Assembly: GCA_037039685.1 (NCBI GenBank) | Contig: JAWNGF010000011.1 | Coordinates: 434,001-498,000 of the forward strand | From: Ceratobasidium sp. AG-K | Taxonomy: Eukaryota > Basidiomycota > Agaricomycetes > Cantharellales > Ceratobasidiaceae | Direction: 5' to 3' | DNA length: 64,000 nt | Shown: one piece after another, positions 11,590 through 24,310 of the stretch | Position numbering within the stretch: position 1 is the stretch's first letter | Layout of the letters: each line of letters starts with the position of its first letter | Notes under the pieces: model-generated | Told to the model about the DNA's origin: nothing | The model's input: only the letters and a program-made list of their open reading frames with translations | The model's database searches: none | Translations under genes and position numbers: made by a program

Positions 11590-14500
11590 ACTTCTAAGAA
11601 AGTGGTGGGAGTAAAACCATGCAACCCCCCAGTTATGAATATACCTGTACTAGGCCCGGGCTGAAATCTGAATCGGTCGTTAGGGACACTCTGCATTAGT
11701 ATTTACTTACTCATTTACGGATATTGTGTGTTTGTAGTGCATGTAATACCGCATGGTTTTTATCGGAATGAATCCAAGTTGTCACGCTGATAATGATGTA
11801 GTCGGTTAGGACAATAAACTTGGTGTGGCTGTCATTAGTCAGCGCCCTGCTTGCTCTTTGGGCCCAACCAGATCACGCAACGCGTGCGTCGACCAACTCG
11901 ACTCGGGCTTAAGGGAGTATATTACAAAATTCTGGTCTGAATGCATAGACTGCCACCAATTATTTTCTCGTACGGTGTCCTTTCTCTAGTCAGGGAGCGG
12001 TTTTGGGAATAACTTTCCTTTCCCACACGCTCACCCGCACGAGTTTCTCACGTACGTCAAATCAGCATTGATCTCTCGTATAACTTGCCCTTATCGTCGC
12101 CTGTCATACCTTGATGTGCCAAGTTATCCAGCTGATAAACATTGTTTTCTCTGTTCACTTGGTCGGCGTCAGCGAATACCCTATCAATGGGACTGCACTC
12201 GCTACGACATCTCTGAGCACACATGTATCGGAGCCGACTGCTTCCAGTTCCTCAGTCATGGCTTTCCATGCACACCCTTCCTGACCGCCTGGGCTTTCTT
12301 CCTTTGAGCATCGATGATACCGTGCTGGAACGACTGTAACTAAATTAGCTATACAGGCTTCGTTAAGTTGGGTGACCGGGCCCGCCGGTCCTTTTCTCTC
12401 TACCTCAATACTAGCTGCCTGAGGAAACAATGAGGGGAGCCTTTTAATCTTGCCAGCGGACTCGAAAGTGTGGTTTGATCGTGCGACCATTCTCCAGTCT
12501 CCATTTATGGGTCGTTCCGGTGACCTGCTTAGTTGGCCTCGTGGGTTCTATCCTAGCTTGTCAGGTCTACACTTGTTTCGTGCGGCCTCGTGTATACGAG
12601 AGTGTCATCTCGATGAGGCGATAAACCTGGGTATTGAGAGCGTGTGCCTTGGGGGTTCAAGGGGTAGAGTTCAGCTGAGCCTCCCCTGCCACTGTTGGCG
12701 TACTCATTACTAGCTGCTGCCAACTTTGTCACTTGGGCGCATGTTTGACCGATGACTTCAACCCTATATGCTACGCATGACAGCCAAGGCGAATACGTCC
12801 CTCATGGTTTATCTACTACTGTATTTTATGTTTAGAGTTACTTGTTCTGACAGGCGGCAATTCTTCGTACGTTGAGACGATACTGATGTTCTACTACTCT
12901 TAGTGTACATTCGGCGGAACGACACCGACGTCTACTGAAATTTTAAATGAGATCGATATGCCACGACATACCATTTGCCATGTTACCCTTCTCTGCTGCT
13001 TTTTTTCTCGGTCAACCCCCGCAGAGACAGGCCACTGGAGACATTTGCTTAACTAGAGAGCCGTGTGATAACCACGCGGCCAGGTGTGAGCCAGAAAGCC
13101 AATACACTTCAGGTTGGTCGTCGGCCAGATTTCGTCACCTCGTAGCCAATCTCTTGGCAGGGGAAAAAGTAACTGCTTTGAAGTCAGCTGGCTTTGACCC
13201 CTGCTACCAGAGAAGGGACCTGAGGTATTGACTCCCGCAGGTCGAGCCCGGACTAGCTGTGGTTTATGTTGTCCCGTCTAACATCAACATATGGGGTTTG
13301 TGATAACGTGTTTTGTGCGGTGCTTCGTCTACCCCAAGCCTCGTCATCACACCGCAGGACCTTATCAGTTGCCGACGCTTAGAGTCCGAACCATCAATAC
13401 GAGGCAATTTCAGTAGTATGGGAGCCCGGAAACAATTGCCTGGCGGTACTATTACGGATATGATTTGCGTAGATTCGTAGATAATTTCTGCGAGATTAAG
13501 AGAGTGTTGATGCAACACGGATGGCTCCGTGGTGAACAATTTCCGGATACGTGTTTAAGAACACCCACCGAAACTCGCCCAAAATACTCTTGCGTTCCTT
13601 TGAGGTTAGCTTTAGACAGCACATATGCTTGTGTAGCGGCTCCGCTCCGTCGAGAGGATACCGAATACTTTTGTGGTTAAGGTCGAGTCTCAATAGAAAT
13701 ATTATAGCCACAATGATGAGTATCATGGCCAGTGATCAGTGCCGAGATAGCTCTCAGCTGATTCTTGGTTGAACAACTTTACGCAGTGTCGTTGTATGCG
13801 TCATACATTGATAGGAAGGGCAACATCGTTAACTCGAGTAATGCTGCCTCAACATATGCAATGGGAAATGCATCGATGTATGCGCTGCTAACATTCGCGA
13901 GTATCCACAAAACGCTCGGATCGAGAATTGTCATATGAGGCCGGCTGGTTCAATTACTTGCCAGATAAACCCAGTTAATCACGATTTGTTCACGCTTGAA
14001 CATGATCTTTGCTAGGATCTATGCGCCGCAGCCAGCGGAGGCGTAAAACCCAGAGAGGGCGAATTATGTTCCTGGCCCGGCGTCCCGGCTTTGCTAATCG
14101 CTCCGCACTGGGCCCGGCGGACGAGCTCCGTTTCCGAATAATACTCCCCACGCCCTCGCCCATCACGTCATGTATTTAGCATTTATCTAGCATTTATTTA
14201 GATACACCCTTACCCTACACAAACTAACCCTAGTCTGCATACATAGCCGGAACATGCTGCCGTGTGTGGACGGCAAGTATAACACTATGGAAAACCTATG
14301 ACTAAAGATAGGTTGACCTGAGATCCCGGTTGAAAAGCCCAACAACCTAGTTTACCAGCAATACTCGATGCGCATTCCCGCTACTTGATCGTGACAAGCA
14401 CATGGCTAGATGTCTAATTTACGGATATCACATTTCTTTCCAGTAATACGGTATGGGTTTGTCCCACTTTCTGATTGAATGTAAAAATTATGCATGGCAG

Positions 14501-17500
14501 CACCTCTTCCCTGAACTAACATTTCCTATATCTTATACTGATTCCTATTCTAACATGAAGGAACACCTTCGCTTTAGCTACAGTCGGCTGGCCGCCTATC
14601 GTAGTGCACACTAAGAGAATATGATACCACCGATATTCAAATTCCCGGCCGCGGAACCAGGTTGGCTGTCCAACAGTGGGTCAGGTCCCAAATCCTTCAC
14701 AGGTATCGGCTCATTAAGTTCGGTGAAGAGCGGCGAACCAAGCACTTTGGGTTAGTCTGTCAAGCTTGTATATAGATCCAATGATTTGCGCACGCAATTC
14801 CAGTTCGACAGGTCCCATTACCATTGACTGTGGGAGATAACCCAATTTGGAGGTATTATGCAAGAAAGAATACATGGGGAACGTCAGATGATGCCGCACT
14901 GATCCGGAAAGAACGAATGTAAGCCGATCATCATAGGAAACGTGGGGTTGCCTTCTGGTAGTACCACATTAAAGGCATCGCTCGTAGATCTACCTAAAGC
15001 CGTTTACTTATTGGGGTTATCCTTACAACCAGCTATGGTTCCATTGTCAGTGAATTATATGAATACCCAAACCCAAATGGCTGATCAAACTTTGGCAATC
15101 CGACCACAAGTCTGATTCTTTGCAATACAGGCTCTCCGTAAGCTCAAGCTCTAACACTGCCGGAATGCCCACTCTAAATACACTCCGGCCGCAATATTTG
15201 ATTTTGTTAACAAGTAGACAAATAGACCGGTGATATTACATAGCAGTTTAACGGACGTTATCAACGCCCAGAACAGAATAGATACCGTGCCGAGGCAGAA
15301 GGCTTAATCGCACTCCTTGTCCTAACCACGTAAGGCAACTTGCAACAAAGAGAGCTTCCCGTGGCACCCACGCCACCTCGTTTCTGTCCGAAAGAGGCTC
15401 ATAACCAATCTGGGACACACTGCTCAGACCGACTAGTAAGTCGTAATAATACACATGTCACAACCGGCGTGTATAACATCAAACCCGACCGCCGAAATTT
15501 TGTCGAGTCCGTTCAATCAGGGTACGTATTACTAAGAAGCGCTGGCCATTCCGTTGGCCATCCAGTCGAGGACTTTAGAAATGTCGCCAGTAGTCTAGAT
15601 CATAAGTAAAACGCAAAGCGAAGAAACGTCGGAACCGATAAGCTTATAAGATAACGAATGTCCCATTCAGGTAGTAACTATTGGGGCGCATCATGATGTA
15701 ACATATCATATTGCAGCATCGGACAGTCTTTTTCATAGCTCAGCTCGAGTATAGGTACAGTTAATTGTACACAAATCAAATACTGAAAAGATCTCATAGG
15801 CCACCTCCGAGTCCGTGGAGCTGCCAGTGGACCGCACATATCTATCGGATTTCACTCAAAACACCGTAGATAATTAGCATATATGCGCACCTGGTCCTGG
15901 AGTCCCAAACGAACGACCATATCTCAGGCTTCACAGTCGGCTCCCCGACGGCGCTATAGTATTTTACAAGCTCCAAAGGTACAACCATACGGGGATAAGG
16001 CCGTGGTAGTAGCATTCCGGCTACCGAGTGCTGAAACGCGGCAAAATTAGTTCAAGTATATCTAGGCTCAAGCATGAACTGATTGCAAGCTCGCCTATAT
16101 GAAGAGTAGGACTCCGAATGAGCGCATGAGTTAGAATCCCAACGGGTTTAGAGGGGTTGACCCCCACAACCTGGAACCTCCGACAAAATTAACAGTTAAG
16201 GAAACAAGCAAGTGTCTAAGAATGTCCCAAACGAACCGGTGTCAGCATGCCCAAGTAATCCGCGCCACCATGTTGAACCTCATTGCTGCATTTGGTCAGT
16301 TTAAACATTCAGCCAGGCCCAACGGCCCGTGTGTATCCAATCGCTCAAAGAAAGCAAGATCCACTTATTGCTCATCACCTTACCGTTTTTTCTCTACGGC
16401 GACTTGATGCGTTCAGTCCTACAACGTAGAGCCTAAGCCACATGCGCTTTGGCGTTGTGAACGACAAACCAGCCCTATGTTGGTTATCTCCGAGGAACAC
16501 TTGGACCAAGGCACCACTTTGCTTTGACATGAACTACGAAAACGACAGGAAAACAAAAATCAATGCGTAGTCCGGGTCTGGCCGCAGGTAACCGATCATA
16601 ACCCAGAGTTCGATGGACGTCTGTACATGGGAATTCAGGAAGCAATCTTCAGAAAAATAATCCAATTCAAGCAGGGACAAGATACGATAACGGCCCGGAG
16701 CGTTCGGCTTCAGTTCTCAAATTGCCCCCCTGGCCCCGAACAAAGGATACTGACATTGATGCGACCCCGTGGGGAATGGTTCCGTGATGCGAAGGTTATT
16801 CCAGATCGATACTTGAATTAGCATGTGGGGGCTAGCCAGAGTAATTAGTGGCTCAGAACAAGCAACGGGAGTCGCCTACTTGTTCCTGCCACCACGTTGA
16901 TTACAATGTCCCTGAATTGCTTGATACCAACAAACGGCCTGTCATCGGGTTTGAGGGATAGTTCTAAGCGGTTGTTGTCCCGGATGATCCGTTGAGCATA
17001 TGTATGGATAAACTTCATTTCGACGAAGTGATTGTCTATCAAGAAGCGTATCACGGGTGGCCAATTCTGTTCGCATGTGGGGTTAGTCTCATATCAGCCA
17101 AGATCTCGGTAACGCACCAGATTCATTTCGCGCGACCCACGCAAGACACGAGTCGGTCAGCCACTTTATCATGCGTTAAATGCAACAAATATCAAAGTGT
17201 GCCGAGGGGCTGTCTCGAAAAAGACCCACTGTCTTGGATGGAGCGTGGGCGTGTGTCCCCAGCGTTTTGTAGGATGTTTATCAACTTTAGCTTGGCAATA
17301 GCCGGGCAGAACTTGTTCTGGGGTAGTCAATGCGTGGGGTATTGCGTGGGTGGCCATTCGCACAATGTCCCAAATGGATCGAGACCGCGTACAAACGCGC
17401 ACAGAGGAGCCGCAAACGGGCCCATAGGGGGCAACTTGATGGTCACGAAGTGTTTAGAAAATAACACACTGTGGGGAGCTGGTATTAGCAAGGTATATAT

Positions 17501-18119
17501 TAGCTATGCGGTATTTGATTGATAGACTGACCCACCGCTTACAACTAGTCATTGCGCATCGAGCGCGGACCACGTGAGCGACAGATACTGAGCGACTAAG
17601 AAAAAGTTAACCTTTAGAATAATCGGGATGGGATTTGAAGGTCCCAGCCGCTCGAAGTTCCGGACATGAGCACTAGCGCAAACAAGTAAAATGATGTTTC
17701 TCGTACAATGGGTGAACCCGATGGATTCGAGCATAGATGAAGTGAATACCAGAGTGGCGCAATTTGCATTCAAACTCGTATTATGCGTCAAGGAGCGCGA
17801 GATTGAACAATTCGGGTTAGGTTTGTCCAGTCCACCAACGGCGCTTGCCGGTGAACAATCGATGCAAAGCAGTGATCTAATCGACGGCAGCAACGGCACC
17901 ACTTCCTTCTCAATCCAACATAAGATCAGCTGACAGAATATCATCATCACGCAGCTGGTTCAATGGTAATATCAAGATAATTGCACAATGATACGCAATG
18001 ACACAGTGAAACGAGAGGCTCAATCCACCTAGCGAAAGGTCAGCCCCGTCGATCCGATCATTCGATAGTTCCCCTGGTACTCACATAACTTGTACATCGA
18101 AACTAAGAACGGACTCCCT
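11590..18119. other. 6.5 kb gene-poor region
   Basis: Only short, mutually overlapping frames are present (the longest is 176 codons at 16992-17522 on +), without recognisable domains, credible splice chains or codon bias. No clear inverted repeats, LTRs or tandem repeats were seen. There are few homopolymer tracts. It separates FTR1 from eIF1A and is long for an otherwise compact region. It could be old, decayed repeat DNA or contain non-coding transcripts. Confidence 0.45.
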
Positions 18120-18901
18120 CTAAATGTCATCAACATCAACCTCGCCCTCGTCCCCAAACTCGAAGGTGCACTCCCCGTCTTCCTCGCCGAACGTATCAGT
18201 TTCGTTGATTTTGACAGTATCGGGCAGTTCGCCATAGCTAATGTGAACGGGAAAGGTTAGTGAAATCAAGAATAAGGGGACAAGTGAGAAACAGTAAGTA
18301 GCGAGTCCGTTGGGACATTGGGAGAGAGAGGGTAACAACGCTTACGCTTTCAAATTTCTCGCCTCATCGGCGGTGTATTTGACAATGACGTCGGCCTTGT
18401 CGTCCTGGAATTCGCGGAGAGAGAGCAGGATAATATCTCCCTGGTTGATCCAGACCTGTCCAGAATCATTGGATTAGCGAGAACGACAACGGGGCGGCAA
18501 GAAAGCAGGGCGAACCTTTTTACGCATTTTACCACGAATGTGCGCTAATCGCTTCTCGCCATCAAAGCATTGCGCTTCGAGACGCCCATTGCCCAGCATC
18601 TTTACAACTTGAGCATACTCTATATGAAAGAAAGGAATAGATGGTAAGCGACGACAGTAGCTCGACAGGGTGAAGGAGATCATGACGTACCCTGTCCATC
18701 CTCACGGAAAACCAACTCTCGCTTGTCGGCATCATTCTCATTCTTGCCTCTCCTGCGGTTCTTGCCACCCTACGTACCCAGAGTATTAGGCCCCAGTTAA
18801 TCCAAGAGCTCAAGTTGATCTACCTTTCCCTTGTTCTGTGATGTTTGTTGTCAGTTGACAAGTCGACTCGTGGCTGGGCGGAAAATACTCACCTTGGGCA
18901 T
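18120..18901 (-). CDS. TIF11: Translation initiation factor eIF1A
   Basis: Six exons read on the minus strand: MPK, then NKGK, then [20 protein letters not shown], then an exon containing [19 protein letters not shown] and GKMRKK, then [20 protein letters not shown], and an acidic tail ending EGEVDVDDI. This is the complete eIF1A layout: basic N-terminal tail, S1-like OB fold and acidic C-terminal tail, about 150 aa. The factor binds the A site of the 40S subunit and promotes scanning and start-codon selection. The first coding exon is only 9 nt (18901-18893) and the second 12 nt; both are fixed by the invariant N-terminus MPKNKGKGGKN. Identity is close to certain. Confidence 0.95.
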
Positions 18902-19314
18902 TATGTGCGGTTTCTATCTGTAAAACCTGCAAGCGGCGAGTCAAGGTTTATTCACATGGGCTTAACTCTGGCTTCTCACTTCTTGCGTGTGTTTATCGGG
19001 TGCTGAGACAGAAGAGGCAACAAGAGTGTCGAGGGTGGAACCAGAAATTATTCAATCATCCCATATCCGGGCCATCAGGGTCCATTAGCGATAGGCGCTT
19101 GTTAGGCGTCTCGGCCAATCCCCACCACCCCGTTGTAGCAAGGTGAGTGCGAGTCATACTCAACAGCCCCAGAGCCTGACTTAAAGGAGGGGAATGCAGT
19201 GTTGAAGTGGTATTGTGGACTTATTATCATGTAAGGAGACTGATTGACTGGCCGCTGGCGGTTTCTCATTTGTAAGTTTTCTGCCCAGTGCTTTGACCCG
19301 TCTAACGGGATCCC

Positions 19315-20934
19315 ATGCGTTCAGTTGTCCGCCGAATCTTAGAGCGCGCCATGGCATCGACCCGTACGAAGCTTGAAGACCTCTCCAAGGAAGACCTTAT
19401 TGCACGCATCTACGCACTCGAGGCTCAGCTCCCTCAAAAATCCCAGCACCCTCGGTCTGAACGGGAACGATCCGAACCTTTCCCGTTTAACGCATACTCG
19501 AAGCGGAAGATTGCTCTCAAGTTCACTTATGCTGGATGGGAGTATAATGGCCTAGCGGCACAATCGCAGCCAACGCCCTTGCCAACCGTGGAGCAGGTCT
19601 TGTTCGACGCTTTGGTCAGCACTCGGCTCGTGGATCCAGCGGCAGGGATGGAGGGGTGCGGATGGAGTCGGTGTGGGAGAACAGATAGGGGCGTGAGTGC
19701 TGCGAGCCAAGTCGTCAGCCTCGTACTGCGGAGTGCGCTTGGAGCGAAACCTGTTCGACAGAAGAATGAGCCCGTCCTCGAGCCAGTCGACGACGAGGCG
19801 CTGCCGAATGCAGAGGATACGGACTTGCCGCTTGGAATTGCCTCTGCCGATTCATCCCGTTCGCCTAGCCCTGAACCGACCGACAACTCAAAGCCCGAAC
19901 TCGCCTATATTCACATGCTCAACCGTGTCCTACCCCCCACGATCAGAGTCCTCGCCTGGTCACCCGTCTCAGATTCGTTCGACGCCCGATTCTCCTGCCA
20001 ATACCGACACTACAAGTACTTTTTCGCGCGTGGTGGGCGGACCGGAGAGGGAAAACTCGACATTACAGCAATGCGCAATGCTGCGCGGCGGCTCGTTGGC
20101 GAACACGACTTTCGCAATTTCTGCAAGCTCGACCCGAGCAAGCAAATCGAAAACTTCTCGAGGCGAGTACTGGGCGCGTGGATTGAGCGGGTGGATCAGG
20201 ACCAAGCGGGGTCTCCCCCTGTTTTCGATAGCGAGGTGGATGAAGGCTCGGACGAGGATATGTACGTCTTCAATCTCAAGGGTACCGCATTTTTGTGGCA
20301 TCAAGTTCGGTGTATCATGGCGGTCCTACTCATCGTCGGCTCCCGTCTCGAGGACCCGTCAGTTGTCGACGCATTGTTACATACCTCACGAAACTCGTCT
20401 AAAGCCCACCTTTTCTCCGAATTCGACTCTACCGCAGCCTTTGTCTCGAATGTCCCGGTCGAGTCCAAGCCCAACTATACCATGGCCGACGCACTGCCAC
20501 TCGTACTCTGGGATTGCGGCTACAAACCCGAAGATGTTCAATGGCGAACCGATGCCGAGTATGAATGCAAAGACGGTATCGTGACCGATCGTGAGCGGAC
20601 ACACAACTTCTGGTACCAGCTCTACTCCATTTGGACGCGCGACCGGATTCAGACTACGATGCAGTCCTATTTTTTGCGTGCAGCCGAGGCTTTCTATCCA
20701 AGTCCGGGAACGACGGATTCACTTCTGATCACGCCCACCGTGCGGACGGATGCTCCGGTGCGACTGAATGCAGGCGGAGGGGTATACCGTCACACGTCGC
20801 GCTACACCCCAATACTGGAGCTCGACCGGGGTGAACGCGCCGAAGTCGCTAACCAGCGATGGAAAGAGGGTGCAGCGGGCAAACGGAGAATCGCAAAACG
20901 AGATGCCAAAAAGTCGGGCATGAGTCTGGATTAA
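19315..20934 (+). CDS. DEG1: tRNA pseudouridine(38/39) synthase
   Basis: One uninterrupted 539-aa frame, unusual in this intron-rich window. It belongs to the TruA/PUS3 family, which makes pseudouridine at positions 38 and 39 of the tRNA anticodon stem. Visible signatures are LKFTYAGWEYNG near residue 70, the catalytic loop CGRTDRGVSA with Asp124 as nucleophile, FDARFSCQYRHYKYFF, and FLWHQVRCIMAVLLIVG in the C-terminal half. An acidic, Ser/Pro-rich insert (about residues 145-195) interrupts the catalytic domain. The first methionine gives a short basic extension; Met13 (19351, MASTRTKLEDLSKEDL) is the more family-like start. The long upstream frame could instead encode a mitochondrial targeting sequence. 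Confidence 0.92.
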   Translation: MRSVVRRILERAMASTRTKLEDLSKEDLIARIYALEAQLPQKSQHPRSERERSEPFPFNAYSKRKIALKFTYAGWEYNGLAAQSQPTPLPTVEQVLFDALVSTRLVDPAAGMEGCGWSRCGRTDRGVSAASQVVSLVLRSALGAKPVRQKNEPVLEPVDDEALPNAEDTDLPLGIASADSSRSPSPEPTDNSKPELAYIHMLNRVLPPTIRVLAWSPVSDSFDARFSCQYRHYKYFFARGGRTGEGKLDITAMRNAARRLVGEHDFRNFCKLDPSKQIENFSRRVLGAWIERVDQDQAGSPPVFDSEVDEGSDEDMYVFNLKGTAFLWHQVRCIMAVLLIVGSRLEDPSVVDALLHTSRNSSKAHLFSEFDSTAAFVSNVPVESKPNYTMADALPLVLWDCGYKPEDVQWRTDAEYECKDGIVTDRERTHNFWYQLYSIWTRDRIQTTMQSYFLRAAEAFYPSPGTTDSLLITPTVRTDAPVRLNAGGGVYRHTSRYTPILELDRGERAEVANQRWKEGAAGKRRIAKRDAKKSGMSLD

Positions 20935-21505
20935 TGGGCGATGATGAATGTGGGGTGCCTGTGGGCGCTGGATGACGCAGTAAGTCACACCACACCCTGG
21001 TTTACTTCATTCTGTTCTCATGGGTGCCTTGAAGCTACACATGACCAACGTCGCAGAGCGGGTGTATGTTGTTCGTCCAAGATCCGTTCCGTGCGCCGTC
21101 CCTATTATGTGTCATGAAGGATATCCCGTGCCAAGCAAAAACTAGAATTTACTGAATGAAATATGGATCCACTGTTGAATAACGCACAGGGAATGAAAAC
21201 ACCGACCTCGTATCTCGGCTAGCGAGGGATTCTAGTTCGAGGTTCGCGGAATTTCCTTCAGGACATTCCAACGGGAGTAGACGCCTGCGCGCCGTTTGAC
21301 CGTCCTCTAGCCCATTGACTCACGCTTTTTGTACACCTAGGACACGATCGTGCTTGGGCAATGTATCACTTGAACAGACGTGAGGGGCGCCACGTGCTTA
21401 GGTCATCAGGGGATGGAGGGGAGGAGTTCGGATCGGAGCCCCGAAAGCGTGCGAAACGAATTTGTCGCGCAATCCCATCGCCATGAAAATCTTTCCCCGG
21501 GTGGA

Positions 21506-21519
21506 TTTATATAAAAATA
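21506..21519 (+). promoter_or_regulatory. TATA box of the IDO gene
   Basis: TTTATATAAAAATA lies about 40-50 bp before the start codon at 21559, with a pyrimidine-rich CTCTCCCTGTCCACC segment between them. It is a good core-promoter match by position and sequence. Confidence 0.55.
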
Positions 21520-21558
21520 CCGGTATGGCTAGGCCTCTAAATCCTCTCCCTGTCCACC

Positions 21559-23290
21559 ATGTCGACAAATCCAAATTCATTCCCTGAAGGCCTCGAAAGC
21601 CTTATAAACGGGATGCACCAAGCGTCGGCTGGCCCATCCACGCGCCCGCAAGCTCTGTTTTCCCCAATGGCCCTCACGGTGAACCCAACCCACTTTCTCG
21701 ACCTCCCCCACCACGTCCAGCCTGGCCCCGTGCTTGACGGTGTGACTCCTGATACCAGTACCGTCGCCGCTCACGATTTCGACGTCGATGTCAATACCGG
21801 ATTTATGCCGACCCAGGTCCCGCTCCTGCGAATCCCGAAGGAGGTCTCCATCGATATGCAGGCGTGGGAGGAGGCGCTCGACGAGGGTCTGGCGCTCGGA
21901 ATGAAGCTCGGCGACCAGCTTTCTCAGCACGGACCTGGAGAGACGGAAAAGAACGAGGGTTGGCGCGCAAAGATTCGTTCGGTAGGCCACAAAGTCGTTT
22001 TTACTCGCGTCCCACACTGATGTATAAGCGCTATGTTAGCTTCCCGTTTTGGATACCGCGCCACTTACGGCGGATATCTTGCTCCTCCGCCGCGGACATC
22101 ACGTCCTTGTATTCCTCATGCACATGTACATCCATTCAGCCCCTATACCAGCTGAACCTACCCCCCACGTCGTCCCTGCCTGCCTCGCCGTACCCCTGTG
22201 CCGCATCTCGTCCGAGCTAGGGATCACTCCTATCCTAACCTATGCCGACAATGTGCTCTGGAACTGGCATATTCCGCGAGGTCGGCCCCACGAGCTGCCG
22301 ACCGAGGGCCGGATCCGCTCGCACACGCTGTTCTCTGGCACACCCGACGAGGAACACTTTTACCTTACCTCGGCCAAGATTGAGCTCCGGGGTGTGGCCG
22401 CGCTCAGTATCATGCGATCGACCCTCGACGAGCTGTTTATTGGCGATGCGACCGCTGTGCGACGTATTGCGGCGTACCTCAACCGATTGGCAGGTGTCAT
22501 TGACGAATTGGCCAATCTCTTGATGGCTGTTCGCGACGGTTGTGACCCAGCCGTATTTTATCACCAGGTTCGCCCATGGTTCCGAGGTGCAACGAGCGAC
22601 AACCGGGGGTGGATCTTCGAGGGCGTCGAGGCGTCCGAGGCAGCCAAGGCGGCATCGCTTTCGGGCCCGAGCGCAGGGCAAAGTTCGCTCGTCCACGCAC
22701 TGGACGTTTTCCTCGGCGTTGATCACGAAAAGGGCGAGGGCCGTGGGGCCGAGCCGACGTTCCTGACCAAGATGGAGCAGTACATGCCCTACCATCACCG
22801 ATCGTTCCTCCAACACCTACGTCGTCCCCACCGACACTTGCGCGAGTTTGTGCTCTCGACGCACGCAGCGTATAGCGTACATGCAATCAACGACCGTGGG
22901 ATGCCCGACTTTGCCACCTCGTCGATGGGTCTCGCGCCTCGTGCCAGCATTTTCCAGACCGCGGCGGTGGGCGAGAGTGGGATCAATGCCGCGACTGAGC
23001 TGCTGGCTGCGTACGACAAGTCTATCGATGCTCTCAAGCGGTTCCGAGACGGCCACATCAAGATTGGGACGCTGTACATCGTGAACCAGGCGAGGCTGGC
23101 CAAGGCCAACGCGTCTCCCAACGCCCCCACCGCAGCCGACGTGAACCAAAAGGGCGAGCTCACGACCGAGGGCATCAAGGGCACGGGCGGGACGAGCCTG
23201 GTTCCGTTTTTGAAAGAGTGCAGGGACAATACCTTGCGAGCAATGATTCACCCACCATCTCTGGCTCCGACTCCTGCCGCTCGAGACTAG
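21559..23290 (+). CDS. BNA2: Indoleamine 2,3-dioxygenase
   Basis: Two exons (21559-21981 and 22040-23290) give 557 aa. The fold signatures of the haem dioxygenase IDO are clear: LPVLD, CRISSELGITPILTYAD, FRGATSDNRGWIFEGVE, SAGQSSLVHALDVFLGVDH, PHRHLREFVLSTHAA, FRDGHIKIGTLYI and GTGGTSLVPFLKECRDNT. His480 in DGHIKIG is expected to be the proximal haem ligand. The enzyme opens the indole ring of L-tryptophan to N-formylkynurenine, the first step of the kynurenine route to NAD. Fungi often carry several IDO paralogues and I cannot tell which this is. The alternative frame at the start of exon 2 was rejected because only the chosen acceptor gives the conserved LPVLD segment. Confidence 0.92.
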
Positions 23291-23468
23291 ATTCGTAGAG
23301 CGCCTTGTTAGATTGGGATAGATGTACTAGATACCGATGTATATATACGCGTTGCTCCAAATTGGACGATCAACGCAGATCTTTGAACTGGGTGTGTCTG
23401 GATGACGTCATTTTCCCGCACACGATGCATTGAACGGGTCTAGGATACATTTGGGTGGATAATAATGA

Positions 23469-23947
23469 TTACTTGCGTTGCTTGGCAGCCTCGTCGCGCC
23501 CTAGCTTGCCTTGCTCCTCGCTGGGCCATGCGTTGCGATCCGAGAGCTTGCCTGATTGGGCGTCTTTGGTCGTTTTGGGGTGGGGCGGGCTGGCCGACGA
23601 CGAGGAATGAGGGAGGGCTGCGCGATGACGTTCAGAGGTTGTCCACGAATGATGTTGGTGCACTCACAGCTAGAGACTTTGGACGGGTCTACCTTGGTCG
23701 GTTCGCCCGAAGAGTAGACGCCTGAAGGCACACCGAATGGTTTTTCGTTTTCTAGGGGCTCCGAGACAACTGGAAACAGTGAGCTGGGTAGAGAATATCA
23801 TGTTGATAACGCACCATAGGTCTTTCCGCCAGCCGCAGAGCCAGACGCAGCCGCATCATCTCCTCCCTTTTCGTATGGTTTCTGGGACGCAACACGCGCA
23901 GTGGTAAAGAGAGACCGGCGGAGGATGGTGGCACGAGCGGTCAGCAT
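23469..23947 (-). CDS. Small putative mitochondrial protein
   Basis: Three exons close in phase (23947-23815, 23769-23668, 23617-23469) to give 127 aa. The N-terminus MLTARATILRRSLFTTARVA is rich in Arg, Ser and Thr and lacks acidic residues, a good mitochondrial presequence. The rest is hydrophilic (KTYVVSEPLENEKPFGVPSG, then DAQSGKLSDRNAWPSEEQGK) without a membrane segment. I do not recognise the family. The clean intron phases and the targeting-like start support a real gene. It is convergent with the IDO gene. Confidence 0.6.
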
Positions 23948-24310
23948 TGTGGTGAATGAGAAGGGTCGAGAATCGACGGCGTATTTATATTGTCGGGCGC
24001 AACGAACGTTTGCTGGCCATGGTCTGTTAAGGATCCCCTGACGTCATGATGAAGCGGCGCAACCACCATCTTGACGAGCCATTTGCGCCACGCCAATCCA
24101 CTGGTGCTCTTCGTGACCTCGTGAATCCCACTCTGAATAAGACGCGGCCGTGCAAGCTGATTATACCCTAGACCTCGTGTCTCGACTCGAATACTTGGCT
24201 TGTAGGCTTGGTCGATTTAGTTCTGTTGTGGGCGAGACTGAGAGACATATTGTCGTTTGTTTGGACACAGGGCTCAACTGTGAGGGTCGCGCTTGCAGCT
24301 AACCGCCACC

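Noticed and set aside
22235..22816. 193-codon minus-strand frame opposite the IDO gene
   Set aside because: Lies entirely within the strongly conserved IDO coding exon on the other strand.
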